Assembly: GCA_012064415.1 (NCBI GenBank) | Contig: SSNU01000077.1 | Location: 448,849 to 512,848 of the forward strand | DNA length: 64,000 nucleotides | Source: Gyrodactylus bullatarudis | Lineage: Eukaryota; Platyhelminthes; Monogenea; Gyrodactylidea; Gyrodactylidae | Direction of reading: 5' to 3' | In this document: one piece after another, positions 48,462-57,797 of the stretch | Position numbering within the stretch: position 1 is the first letter of the stretch | Layout of the letters: every line of letters begins with the position of its first letter | Translations under genes and position numbers: made by a program | The notes under the pieces: model-generated | What the model was told of the DNA's origin: nothing | Databases searched by the model: none | The model's input: the letters and a program-made list of their open reading frames with translations, nothing else

Positions 48462-49682
48462 TAGTTCCTCACGTATCTGTCCTCACCTCGGAGGTCCTGA
48501 ATCATTTTAACTCATCCAACATCAAATGTCTTCTTGATATGACTCTTGGAAGGGGAGGTCACATTTCCTCCATGATACAGAATACTCCCAATTTTCGTGA
48601 TATTCTTTTTTTGTCATCAGACAGAGACGCCGACTCCCTTCAAGTAGCTGAGAATATCAGAAGTAGATTCAAAGATATAAGGTATCTAAATTAAAATAAT
48701 TTCTATCGAAAAAGTATTCTAGGAACAATTTGAAAAAGATGACTAGTAGTAGGATAAAAAATACACTTTTCACATTACCCACTTCGAATTATTGATTGAA
48801 AATCAAAACTGAATTAATGTTTTACTTTAGATATGAGCACTATCACTACAGGTTTAGTGAAACAAATAAATTATTTGAAAAGTACAAATCTAAAGTTGAT
48901 TTCATTCTGATGGACTTGGGAGTATCAACGTATCAGTTAAAGACACCCAATAGGGGCTTCTCATTCGGAGAGGACATCACATCCCTTGATATGCGAATGG
49001 ACCAATCAGATTCTTTTTCCGCCTACAATTTTATCAACGACTTGGATGAAAGTGTAATTTCATCAGTACTTGAAGCGTATTCTGAGGAACGTTTGGCTAA
49101 AAAAATTGCTAGGCAAATCAAGGAATACCGTCAAGATGTTGGCAGAATTGAGACAACACAACAACTGAAAAATATCATAGTTGGCTGTCTCAACAAAAAT
49201 TAGTACGTCCGATTCTTTCATTGGTACTACCAATTTAGTAGAGAAGTAAATTGAAAAAAGATTTAACATAAATTGCTTTTCATAGCGATCGAAAAAATGA
49301 TGTTTTGGCTAGAGTATTCCAAGCTATTCGTATATTTGTTAATGACGAACTAAATGAATTATGTTATGGAATCGAAAATGCTTATGGCTTACTCCGTCCA
49401 CAGACTGGAGTTTTAGCAGTGATTACATTCCATTCCCTTGAAGATAGAATAGCCAAGTTTGGACTTGATAAATCCAATTATCTTAACTCCAACGAAGTCG
49501 GATATATTTCAAAGTGTCTTAGTATCTCTACAAATATGGGAAAGAATTTGCTTCAAGTGGGCCAGGCTGGCTGCGAGAGAATGTGGTCAGACGTAAAGCC
49601 TCTCGTCTTTCCATCTGAGGAGGAGATTATTCGAAATCCTAGTTCGAGATCAGCAAAACTCAGGGTAGCCATAAAGAATTGA
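48461..49682 (+). CDS. METTL15: METTL15 / RsmH (MraW) rRNA methyltransferase
   Basis: SAM-dependent enzyme that makes N4-methylcytidine in small-subunit rRNA; in animals it acts on mitochondrial 12S rRNA. Exons 48461-48681, 48831-49202, 49286-49682 (330 codons with stop). Motifs: VPHVSVLTSEVL (start of the fold), CLLDMTLGRGGHISSM (SAM-binding loop), DFILMDLGVSTYQLKTPNRG-like DLG motif, FSFGEDITSLDMRMD, SEERLAKKIARQI, and TGVLAVITFHSLEDRI. The C-terminus is RSAKLRVA. All core motifs are intact. No ATG precedes the homology: exon 1 opens at an acceptor with VVPHVSV in phase 0, and the first internal ATG (48538) would cut off the fold's start. A short mitochondrial presequence is therefore not seen. 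Confidence 0.88.
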
Positions 49683-49829
49683 CGAAATTTCTATGATTAC
49701 AATAAAAAGTATAGATTTTTTCTCTCTGAAAAATGTCTCTATCTAAACTTTATAGAAATCTTTAGTGATGAGAATCTAACTTGTATTTATATCTAAAATA
49801 TATTTATAGTAGTGGGCTAATCCGAATGT

Positions 49830-50072
49830 ATGCAATTTTCTCATTCTCAAAGAATGAAAGTTAATTTTATCATCAAAATGTTACCCGATTTTGAATCTTT
49901 ATGCAACACTCGTCATTACAAATTAACCCTGAAAAACAACATACACTGGAATAATAATATTCGAGATTATCTCCAAGGTCATCAGATGACCTTCATCTAC
50001 GAGGATCAGGTGACTATAATCCTTCTCGATGGGCATGCATTCAATTTTGATAAGAACTCCTCCGTGATCTAA
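49830..50072 (+). CDS. Possible small ORF between METTL15 and SELENOO
   Basis: 80 codons from ATG 49830 in a convergent spacer. The protein is polar and balanced (FIYEDQVTIILLDGHAFNFD) but not recognised. No intron or regulatory evidence. It could be a real small gene or 3' UTR noise. Confidence 0.2.
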   Translation: MQFSHSQRMKVNFIIKMLPDFESLCNTRHYKLTLKNNIHWNNNIRDYLQGHQMTFIYEDQVTIILLDGHAFNFDKNSSVI

Positions 50073-50110
50073 AGAAATGAGAAGAAGTTATTCCTTTCAT
50101 CACTCAAAGC

Positions 50111-52707
50111 TCAAAAGATTATGATTACCTCCTTCGGATGAAAGGGATCCTTGGATTTGACAAATAACTCATCTATACCACTAGAATTGCCATCTTGTTC
50201 ACAAAGATGAATTGCATCTTGGATCAAATGATTTCTAAGGATGAACCTGGGATTACTTTTTCTCATTTGACCAATCATGTTATCAATGTTCAAGTTATAC
50301 TTGGTAATAACCTGGATGTACTCATCAAACCAAGTTTTCCATAGGCTGAAATCATTAGATGATTTTTCCTCTTGTCTCATGCCAGAGAGTTGGTTATATT
50401 TCTCGTATTTATCAAGTTCTAAGAGTATCTCATTGCCGACAATTTGTTCCAGTTGATTTCTGTCAATTTCTTTGAATCTTAACAATTTTTCAAGGGTTCT
50501 TGTGGAGGAGAAGAAAGAGACATAGTTGACAAAATTATGTGAACAACAAACAACAGATAGAAATTGTTAACTTACATTTGTGAGATTTGTGGCTTCATTG
50601 TTGCCCTATATGAGTCGAGATCACAGCAAATATCTTTCAATGAATTGACATTAATTTCATCAAGATTGTTACGGAATTCATTGAGAAGATACTCGATGAC
50701 AAGAAACGTTTTGGTAAAGTCTGAACCAGAATTTTCCATAGTCAACTTCAATCGAGCGATGAGAAGAAGAGAAGCTTCCAATCTCTCTTTGTTCATACTC
50801 CTGCCAAAGTCATCATCGTAAAGGCCCAGCTTTCTAAGATAACTTTCGTTGTGATATTCTGAGTACAAATGATGAAAGGATGATGAAATTTCCAGAAGCT
50901 TCTCTAAACTTCCTGTTTGCATCAAATCCATGGCAAGGGCGAGGGATTTGGCCAATTTTGTCAAATTCCAGTGACAATATTTTGCCTGATTCCGGAAGCT
51001 ATATCTTCCAAGATTGTCTGATGAATTTGGCGTATATCCCTCATGGTATTGTTCTATGAATCCATAAGGACCATAGTCGATTGTAAGGCCAATTATACTC
51101 ATATTGTCTGTATTCAGAACCCTAAGAATACATTTAATACAAATTGTTCTCAGTGAATCTTTTTGCCACATTCCATGTACTATTGGATCAAAATCTATTT
51201 ACGAAATTCATTTCTCAATACAATTCATCAAGCGTGTATTATAGTTAAATTTTGCATGTCTAATGCAATTGAATTCAAGGGTAGACTCACCCATGACAAA
51301 ATCCAACACTATTCCACTTACTAACGAGTTGGGCAGTACGTCTTGTAAGTTCTTTGAAAAACTGTTCGTAACAATGAACAAGTTCTTGCTTACATGATAG
51401 ATTTTCAATATCTTGATTCGAATTAACATCAACTTGATTGAATTCTTCCCTCCAAAGCTACAGGTCAGAGTTGTAAAATGAAGAGATTGATTATGATTAT
51501 TCAGCAAAAATAGACTATGATGCTAGGTATAGGTGGCACTGGGATTACGCAGAGTAAATTTGAATTGTGTGCGCAGTTATGCTACCTATCCCTGATCTTT
51601 AGCCAAATTATTCAATCTTGGTCAGTTTTGAATCTCACCTCTGGATAGTACTCTCTAATGACGTAATTCAAGAGCTTTATCAATAGATAATATTCCCCTA
51701 TTGAGGGGCCTCTATTCATTGTATCCATTGGAGTGCAAATTTCAAATGAGCCAAAACGAATGAATGACTTTGCTATTCTAGAAATGATTGATGCTCGTTC
51801 TAAAATTGTATTTCCATCATAGAATGGATCTCGAGTTACTCTAGTATCTGAGGTAACCAGAGAACCGGCACGAGTAGAGGGTATATCAAGATAATGCATA
51901 GCTTCTGAAGCGAGAAATTCTCGGACACTCGATCGAAACACTTTCCTTCCATCAGCAAATCGACTAAAGGGTGTCTTTCCAGCTCCTTTAAGCTGCAGCT
52001 CATAACGATCTCCTTCGTTATTCTTTACGTCCCCGAGTAGTCTGAGATAGAAAACCAAGAAAATTTTATTAATGAAATTTAACTAGGTTCTATACTTATA
52101 ATTTTGAACCAAGTAGTTCTTAAGGGAGTTGTTCGGCATAGATTGACTAAAACGTTGTTCGCTTGCTTTCTTTTTCTACAGATAAACCAATACAAGCCAG
52201 AAGACAACATAGTCAGGTAGCAAGCGAACAACGTCAATAGTTAAGATTCTATACTGTGAAAAATCATATTCAAAATTACAGTGTATATGTTTATAGACTC
52301 TAATAGGGTTAGTCTACATTGAAAAGAAAAGCTTACATGGCTGCACCATCGCCTAGTTGACCGGCGAAATTTCCAAACTGATGTCCGCAATAACAATGAG
52401 CTACTGGATCACTGTGCATCCATATTTTATTTCCTGAGAGATAATCCACCAGAGAGGATTCATTAGAGCTGATATTAACTAATTTCAGCGCACTCTCCGA
52501 CACACAGACCAGCCTAGGATTTTCTACTGGAGTGGGCTTGACGCGAGAAAAGATTGCGGATTTTACTTGTCTCACATAGTTTTCTCCATTATCAACTGGA
52601 AGGCTTTTTAGTATAAAATTTTCAAATTTTGGACCAACAGACATTTTTCTTTGATGAGACGCCTTGTGATAAATGAGACCAGGAGATATTCTCTTGGCAC
52701 ATATAAT
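50111..52707 (-). CDS. SELENOO: SELENOO/SelO family protein AMPylase (selenium-free)
   Basis: Mitochondrial pseudokinase-fold enzyme that transfers AMP to proteins. Exons (5'->3'): 52337-52707, 51639-52041, 51291-51457, 50576-51121, 50111-50498; phases fit. Motifs: HCYCGHQFGNFAGQLGDG, AILLGD-like ILLGDVKN, ELQLKGAGKTPFSRFADGR, SSVREFLASEAMHYL, VGFCHG then VLNTDNMSIIGLTIDYGPYG, and NPRFILRNHL near the end. The first ATG (52644) gives 603 aa. An open frame continues 21 codons upstream to a splice acceptor at 52708-52709, reading IICAKRISPGLIYHKASHQR, a plausible mitochondrial presequence, so the true start lies across that acceptor. No Sec-like CxxU tail is visible. An intron (52042-52336) contains a mobile element. 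The last exon might be spliced at GAG|GTAATC near 50127. Confidence 0.88.
52093..52238 (-). repeat. Dispersed palindromic element, inverted copy in SELENOO intron
   Basis: Reads in reverse as the element at 13761-13867. AAAACGTTGTTCGCTTGC (52150-52167) and GCAAGCGAACAACG (52220-52233) form its internal inverted pair. GAACCAAGTAGTTCTTAAGG (52106-52125) and GTTCGGCATAGATTGACT (52131-52148) match the other end. It fills about half of the 295-nt intron. Confidence 0.75.
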
Positions 52708-52722
52708 CTGAAATGAGAACAA
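52708..52722 (-). promoter_or_regulatory. Candidate spliced-leader acceptor for SELENOO
   Basis: Minus strand TTGTTCTCATTTCAG, a good pyrimidine tract and AG, lies ~137 nt after the AATAAA (52844-52849) of the same-strand upstream gene. The SELENOO frame is open from the first base after it. A short cis exon (ATGTGTTGCATA then GTAAAG, about 52759-52774) is an alternative. Confidence 0.4.
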
Positions 52723-52843
52723 TTTTAGATTTGTGGTTATTTAGGAGGAAGTAGCACCATGACTCAAAACTTTACTATGCAACACATGATAAATGGACTG
52801 ATTTTTTTGTAGTAAGGAAATTAAAAATACTTGATAGAATATA

Positions 52844-52849
52844 TTTATT
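52844..52849 (-). terminator. Polyadenylation signal of the C2HC protein gene
   Basis: AATAAA on the minus strand, 9 nt after the stop codon of the C2HC protein gene. Confidence 0.6.
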
Positions 52850-52858
52850 TTCTCATTT

Positions 52859-54535
52859 TTATTCGATGGTCAACTTTTTCTTGAGTAATTTATAATGTTC
52901 ACTACAGTTAAGAAGGGTGTATTTTTCTTCATCAAGACACTTTTTAGAAGTATAAAATGTAGTGTTGTCGAAATCAGTCATTTTCTTTTGTTCAATTTCA
53001 ATGACTTTGTAACAATTTAACAACTTTTCTTCCTTAATTTCTCGCGATGAATCGTCAAGAGCAAGTTCAAGCGACAATAGCTGAGTGCACATCATCCAAC
53101 ATCTGAGGGCAATCAGGATTTCTTCAAGATCGTAATGAATTTGAATCATGACAGGATTTCTGAGCATCGGGCAGCATTTCATATGCTCAATACCCTCATT
53201 TGTTGTGAAATATACTCGGTGACAGGCCTGACAGGAAAATGTCTCCATAATATTGTAAGGATGGAAAAATCGACGACTGTAGGCTTCTTTCCACAAGGGA
53301 CATGGGTGATCCAGGAGTGCACTGAAATGTCTAAACACTTCGCTGCATTCACAACATTCAAATCTGATTGGCCTTGCCGGCAAGTATGGGTTTTCAAATA
53401 GATCGATTGTCCACCTCTTAAGGGCATACTTTATAAGTTTCCTTGTGTTCAGGCGCACAAATGTCATTGACTGAGGTTGACAAGTGTTAAAGTGAATGAT
53501 GAGAGCTTCGTTAGTAAGGAAAAGTGAAAAACATCTATTGCAATGCAGAATAGATTCCAAATGAAGAGGCGTTATCAAAGTTCCAGCTACACAAGGATGA
53601 ATTACAAATTCTTCAAGACTATCATACTTTATTCGACAGTCTTTGCAGGTGGATTTTATTGGCACTGTAGAAGTCTCCTCAAGTATTTTAACCTTGGGAT
53701 GCATACAAGGTGGTTCACTTTCTTCTACTGCCTCCAAACATAAGTTTGTAGATAAAGTCTGGTCTATGTCAAAGTTTTGTCTAGTCTGAATAATTTGGAG
53801 AAGAATTAATTCCCCGGGCTCCAGAGTAAAGTTTATCATAAAGGGCTCATGAGTACAAGATTTTACGTGTGCTTGAAAAATTGTCTTATTTCGAAAGACC
53901 ATTTTGCATCCCAAGCATGTTTTTAGTTGACGAATTTCCTCTGTGGTCAGACGAGCAGCAAGGAAACAGCTATGCATGAGATACTGAAATTTTGTCTTGA
54001 ATTCATTTCCACATTTTGAGCATCGTTGGAGAAATGACCAATTTGTATTATAGTTTTCTCTGAGAGATTCCAAATCTTTCCGCTTATTCCAGTTAATGTA
54101 AAAGTCCAAGTGAAAGTTGGAATCCAGAGGTATCACATCCTCTGGATTACGATAATAGTCAGCAGCTGAGCAATAATTCATTCTATTACATCTATGTAAA
54201 GCATAATCCGAATCGTAAACAACAGTATGACATTTACGACAAACCAAGATTCGATCATTCATCAAGTTAACCTTCTTCTCATAGTACTGTTTCCAGCAAT
54301 GGTGATCTGTTAAAGTAATGAGAGACGGATAAACAAGTTTACAGCTAGCACAACGAAAAGAATCAATTTTTTCATCAGCCAAGTCCTCAAAAGTTCCAAT
54401 ACCCTTTGATTTCATTGGATTATATGGCATTTCCCTTTCCACTTCATTAGATTCTTTGGTTTCACGAGTTTTACGATTTCGTGAATTAGAAGGTGAACGA
54501 GACTTTGACTTTGATTTTTTCACTGATTTTGGCAT
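52859..54535 (-). CDS. Intronless C2HC-type multi-finger protein
   Basis: 558 aa in one exon; family not recognised. After a basic Ser-rich start (KKSKSKSRSPSNSRNRKTR) come about eight degenerate fingers of the form C-x2-C-x(9-13)-H-x(1-4)-C. Examples are FRCASCKLVYPSLITLTDHH-C, RCSKCGNEFKTKFQYLMHSC, TCLGCKMVFRNKTIFQAHVK-SC, TCKDCRIKYDSLEEFVIHPC, FECCECSEVFRHFSALLDHP-C and SCQACHRVYFTTNEGIEHMK-C. The final ligand is Cys, so they are C2HC, not classic C2H2. The linkers between fingers are long. A nuclear role is inferred only from the basic start and the fingers. It is head-to-head with G6PD and directly upstream of SELENOO on the same strand. Confidence 0.8.
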   Translation of the reverse strand: MPKSVKKSKSKSRSPSNSRNRKTRETKESNEVEREMPYNPMKSKGIGTFEDLADEKIDSFRCASCKLVYPSLITLTDHHCWKQYYEKKVNLMNDRILVCRKCHTVVYDSDYALHRCNRMNYCSAADYYRNPEDVIPLDSNFHLDFYINWNKRKDLESLRENYNTNWSFLQRCSKCGNEFKTKFQYLMHSCFLAARLTTEEIRQLKTCLGCKMVFRNKTIFQAHVKSCTHEPFMINFTLEPGELILLQIIQTRQNFDIDQTLSTNLCLEAVEESEPPCMHPKVKILEETSTVPIKSTCKDCRIKYDSLEEFVIHPCVAGTLITPLHLESILHCNRCFSLFLTNEALIIHFNTCQPQSMTFVRLNTRKLIKYALKRWTIDLFENPYLPARPIRFECCECSEVFRHFSALLDHPCPLWKEAYSRRFFHPYNIMETFSCQACHRVYFTTNEGIEHMKCCPMLRNPVMIQIHYDLEEILIALRCWMMCTQLLSLELALDDSSREIKEEKLLNCYKVIEIEQKKMTDFDNTTFYTSKKCLDEEKYTLLNCSEHYKLLKKKLTIE

Positions 54536-54952
54536 ATTTTACAAATTCATTGAAAATCTTGCCAGAATGGAATTCATGATTACTTATTAAAATGATAATA
54601 ATACTCATTGAGTATTAATCATTAGTTACTAATAGTTAACTGTAGATTCTACAGTGTAGAATGATTTAACTAGAATCTAGTAGTCGATTTAATCGACTCG
54701 ATTATTAATAGTGAATCATAATTAACTAAACCAAGACTAGTAAATTAATTTATGATCAAAAAAAATTAGAACTGACCATATAAGGGCTACCAAATTTCAG
54801 TGATAAACGATCAGGTAACGGCCTTAATGAAAGGGTCTGCGGAATCTAAGCAAAATTTTGAATCATTTCTCTAAAATAAGAATTTTCTTGGGATTCGACT
54901 TGTGTTTAATAATAGATTTTAGCAATATTTCAGATTTCACATTATTAGAAAA
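54536..54952. other. Divergent promoter region, C2HC protein and G6PD
   Basis: 417 nt. TTTCAG at 54927-54932, 20 nt before the G6PD ATG, could be a 5' UTR or spliced-leader acceptor. Around 54585-54740 there is a run of short TTAACTA/TAGTTAA and CGACT-type inverted strings. No ORF. Confidence 0.4.
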
Positions 54953-57016
54953 ATGACTTCTGTCGACCGTGATACGACCCTTTCACTATTTCGTGAGTCC
55001 ATAGATAAAGACTCAAAGCATGCTCATATCTTTGTAATATTTGGAGCTTCTGTAAATTGAAATTATCTTACTTATCAGGGAGATTTAGCAAAAAAGAAAA
55101 TATATCCAACTTTATGGAGGCTCTATAGAGATAATCTCTTGCCTGACAATATTTCATTTGTAGGATATGCGAGATCAGCTATGAATGTATCTGAGCTTCG
55201 TAAGAGCACTGAAAAATATCTTGATGTAAGTTTCTCAATAATGTGCTAAATTTCTTAGAAAGTAAAAGAACAAACAAAAATCGAAGAATTCTGGTCTGAT
55301 AACTACTTTTTCCAAGGAATGTATGACAAAGATGAAGATTTCAAGCGCTTTCAAGTATTTATGGAAGAAAATTTTGGAAAAAAGACATGCATCGTATTTT
55401 ATTTGGCTGTACCACCCAGTATTTTTGCTAAAATTGGTACCGGGGTTGCAAAATATTTTCCTTGTGAAGAAAAGTAAGCATAGTGAAATAATTATTGTTA
55501 ATTTTTCTTTAAAAGTTCAAAGAAGTATTCCAGAATAATTGTTGAAAAGCCTTTTGGTCATGATCTCAAAAGCTCGGAGATCCTCTCGAAAGAATTGGCT
55601 ATCAATTTTCACGAGAGTCAAATCTATAGAATCGATCATTATTTAGGTAAAGAAATGGTCCAGAATCTGCTCATGCTTCGATTTGGCAACATCTTCTTCG
55701 AACCACTATGGTCAGCAAATCATATTGACAATGTGATGATCAGTTTCAAGGAACCATTTGGAACTCATGGCAGAGGTGGATACTTTGACTCTTATGGAAT
55801 CATTAGGTTTGTCAGTTCATCTTACATGTAGAGACGTAATTCAAAATCATTTAATACAAATTCTCTCGCTTGTGGCTATGGAGAAACCTGTGTCTAAATC
55901 GGCAGATGATATTAGAGAAGAAAAAGTAGTTCAAATGTAGTTTTTAAATAAATCTCAGGTTCGTGTTCTGCGTCTAATTGAGCCAATAAAGACAGAAAAT
56001 GTTGTAATAGGTCAGTATGTTGGAGATAAGTCAGCCGATAAGAACTCTGAAGCAAGATTTGGCTACACCGATGATGAGACAGTTCCCAAGAGTATTTTAC
56101 TTTTCAATCTAACAACTACTAGATTCAATTACGGAAACATATGCCTGTATGGTGCTGCATGTAAATAATGATCGTTGGAAAAATGTTCCATTTATTCTCA
56201 GAGCTGGAAAGGGTAAGCTTATTTTATTGCATCACGAAGAATTTGTGAAAATTTATTGATTGATGTTGATAAATGTTATCAGAAAATGCACTTGAACAGA
56301 TCTTAGGATCATAGTTTGCATATATAATTTTACTCATTTAGGCATTGAACCAAAGAAATATATCTGAATTGAGATTCAATTTGAAAGATAACTATTGAAA
56401 ATTAAATGTAGTCTTGAAAAAATAGCTGTCAAAATCAATTTCTGATAAAGAGCAAATATATAAGGTTTATAATTCAAGTTAACTTATAGCACTTAGTTGT
56501 CGCAAAGCAGAAGTAAGAATTCAATTCAAACCTGTTTCTGTAAACATTTTCGATGATGTTTTGTATCGTAATGAGTTAATAATACGAGTGCAACCAAATG
56601 AATCTGTTTACATGAAATTGATGACCAAGTCACCTGGAATGAGCTACAAACCATCTGTGACTGAGTTGGATTTAACATATTCAAAAAGATACCGAAACCT
56701 TGTTCTACCAGATGCTTACGACAAATTGATTATTGATGTCTTCAATGGAAATCAAACAAACTTTGTCCGAACTGATGAGTTGCAGCATTCATGGAAATTA
56801 TTTGATCCAATTCTAAACCATATTCGCGAGAAGAAAATAAAACCATTCCCATATACCTATGGAAGGCAAGTTGTATTTCTTCAAGGTTGATATACTTTCA
56901 AACTAATTTGCTTATCTTTCATTAGTCGAAATGGACCTGATGAAGCAGACGAGTTAATTAAAAAGGCTGGTTTTATCTATAGCAAAGATTCCTATTTTTA
57001 TCCAGAAACACTTTAG
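54953..57016 (+). CDS. G6PD: Glucose-6-phosphate 1-dehydrogenase
   Basis: First, NADPH-producing step of the pentose phosphate pathway, cytosolic. Exons 54953-55051, 55079-55225, 55259-55473, 55516-55806, 55832-55925, 55959-56091, 56123-56212, 56490-56865, 56926-57016; 511 aa, normal length. Motifs: [17 protein letters not shown] (NADP fold), [11 protein letters not shown], the active-site [72 protein letters not shown] and GPDEADEL. All catalytic residues are intact. Introns are strikingly small: 27, 33, 42, 25, 33, 31, 277 and 60 nt. The last begins GC (GCAAGT). Most small introns carry stops or shift the frame if retained. Confidence 0.95.
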
Positions 57017-57181
57017 TATTGTTTTTGTACATTCCGATTATGATCAGTTTTTTTTAGTTTTTTAAACAATATAAATTTTAATTTGGCTTGAAAAATCTCA
57101 ACTCATTATTAATGGTAAAACATAATTTTAGATGAAAAATGTATTTACAAAATTATAACATTTGAAATATGAATTATATAT

Positions 57182-57604
57182 TCAGTCCACAAGAACTAAC
57201 TCGTCTAGATTCCAATCTTCATAACTGCCATCAGGTAAATATCTTCTGATTATGAAGGGTATTTTTCCTGCTCTTAATTCTTTCTCTGCGATTTTTAGTG
57301 GATCTCTTTCTCCGTCAAGCTCGACCATGACAGGTGCAGACATTGAAATTTGCAGCGCTCTGGCACCAAGAACACGTGCTCTTTCGTATTTAGTCAGAAA
57401 TATCGTAGTATTACGTTTAGATTTTTCTACTGGCCCACCAGCAGAGCCAAAGATACCACCAACACCAGGAACAAGTTTGGATTCCTCAGAAGATATGACC
57501 ACTTTATTTGTTTCTTGATTAATGTCCTCTTCATCGTCAATTATTTGATCAATTTGTTCGTCTCCAGAGTTAAAATCGTCGTCCTCATCAAACTCTGCAC
57601 CCAT
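57182..57604 (-). CDS. POLR2F: RNA polymerase subunit RPABC2 (RPB6)
   Basis: Subunit shared by RNA polymerases I, II and III. A single exon, 140 aa versus 127 in human. The acidic N-terminus ([20 protein letters not shown]) is family-typical. The conserved C-terminal core reads [40 protein letters not shown] and [20 protein letters not shown] slightly longer linker ([14 protein letters not shown]) accounts for the extra residues. The gene is head-to-head with septin, 193 bp apart, and convergent with G6PD. Confidence 0.95.
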   Translation of the reverse strand: MGAEFDEDDDFNSGDEQIDQIIDDEEDINQETNKVVISSEESKLVPGVGGIFGSAGGPVEKSKRNTTIFLTKYERARVLGARALQISMSAPVMVELDGERDPLKIAEKELRAGKIPFIIRRYLPDGSYEDWNLDELVLVD

Positions 57605-57797
57605 TTTTGTGATAAATTTAAAATATTGACTTTACAGAACAAAATGAGCTTACTTTTGTTTTGTGAAAATATTCTTTATTATTTCAAAATTGTTTACATT
57701 AAATTTGAAATTTTAGGAGAATCGAACCATCTTCAAATTTATCCCTAAAACCCCAAAATAGCTTTGAATTATACTATAATCATAAAATAATACAACA

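Noticed and set aside
50111..50140. Terminal TGA of SELENOO read as selenocysteine
   Set aside because: The context lacks the family's C-x-x-U tail, reading on gives no conserved end, and no SECIS structure is recognisable.
57716..57732. GGTTCGATTCT on the minus strand resembling a tRNA T-loop/B box
   Set aside because: Flanking bases do not form a T stem and no D arm, anticodon arm or acceptor stem can be drawn.
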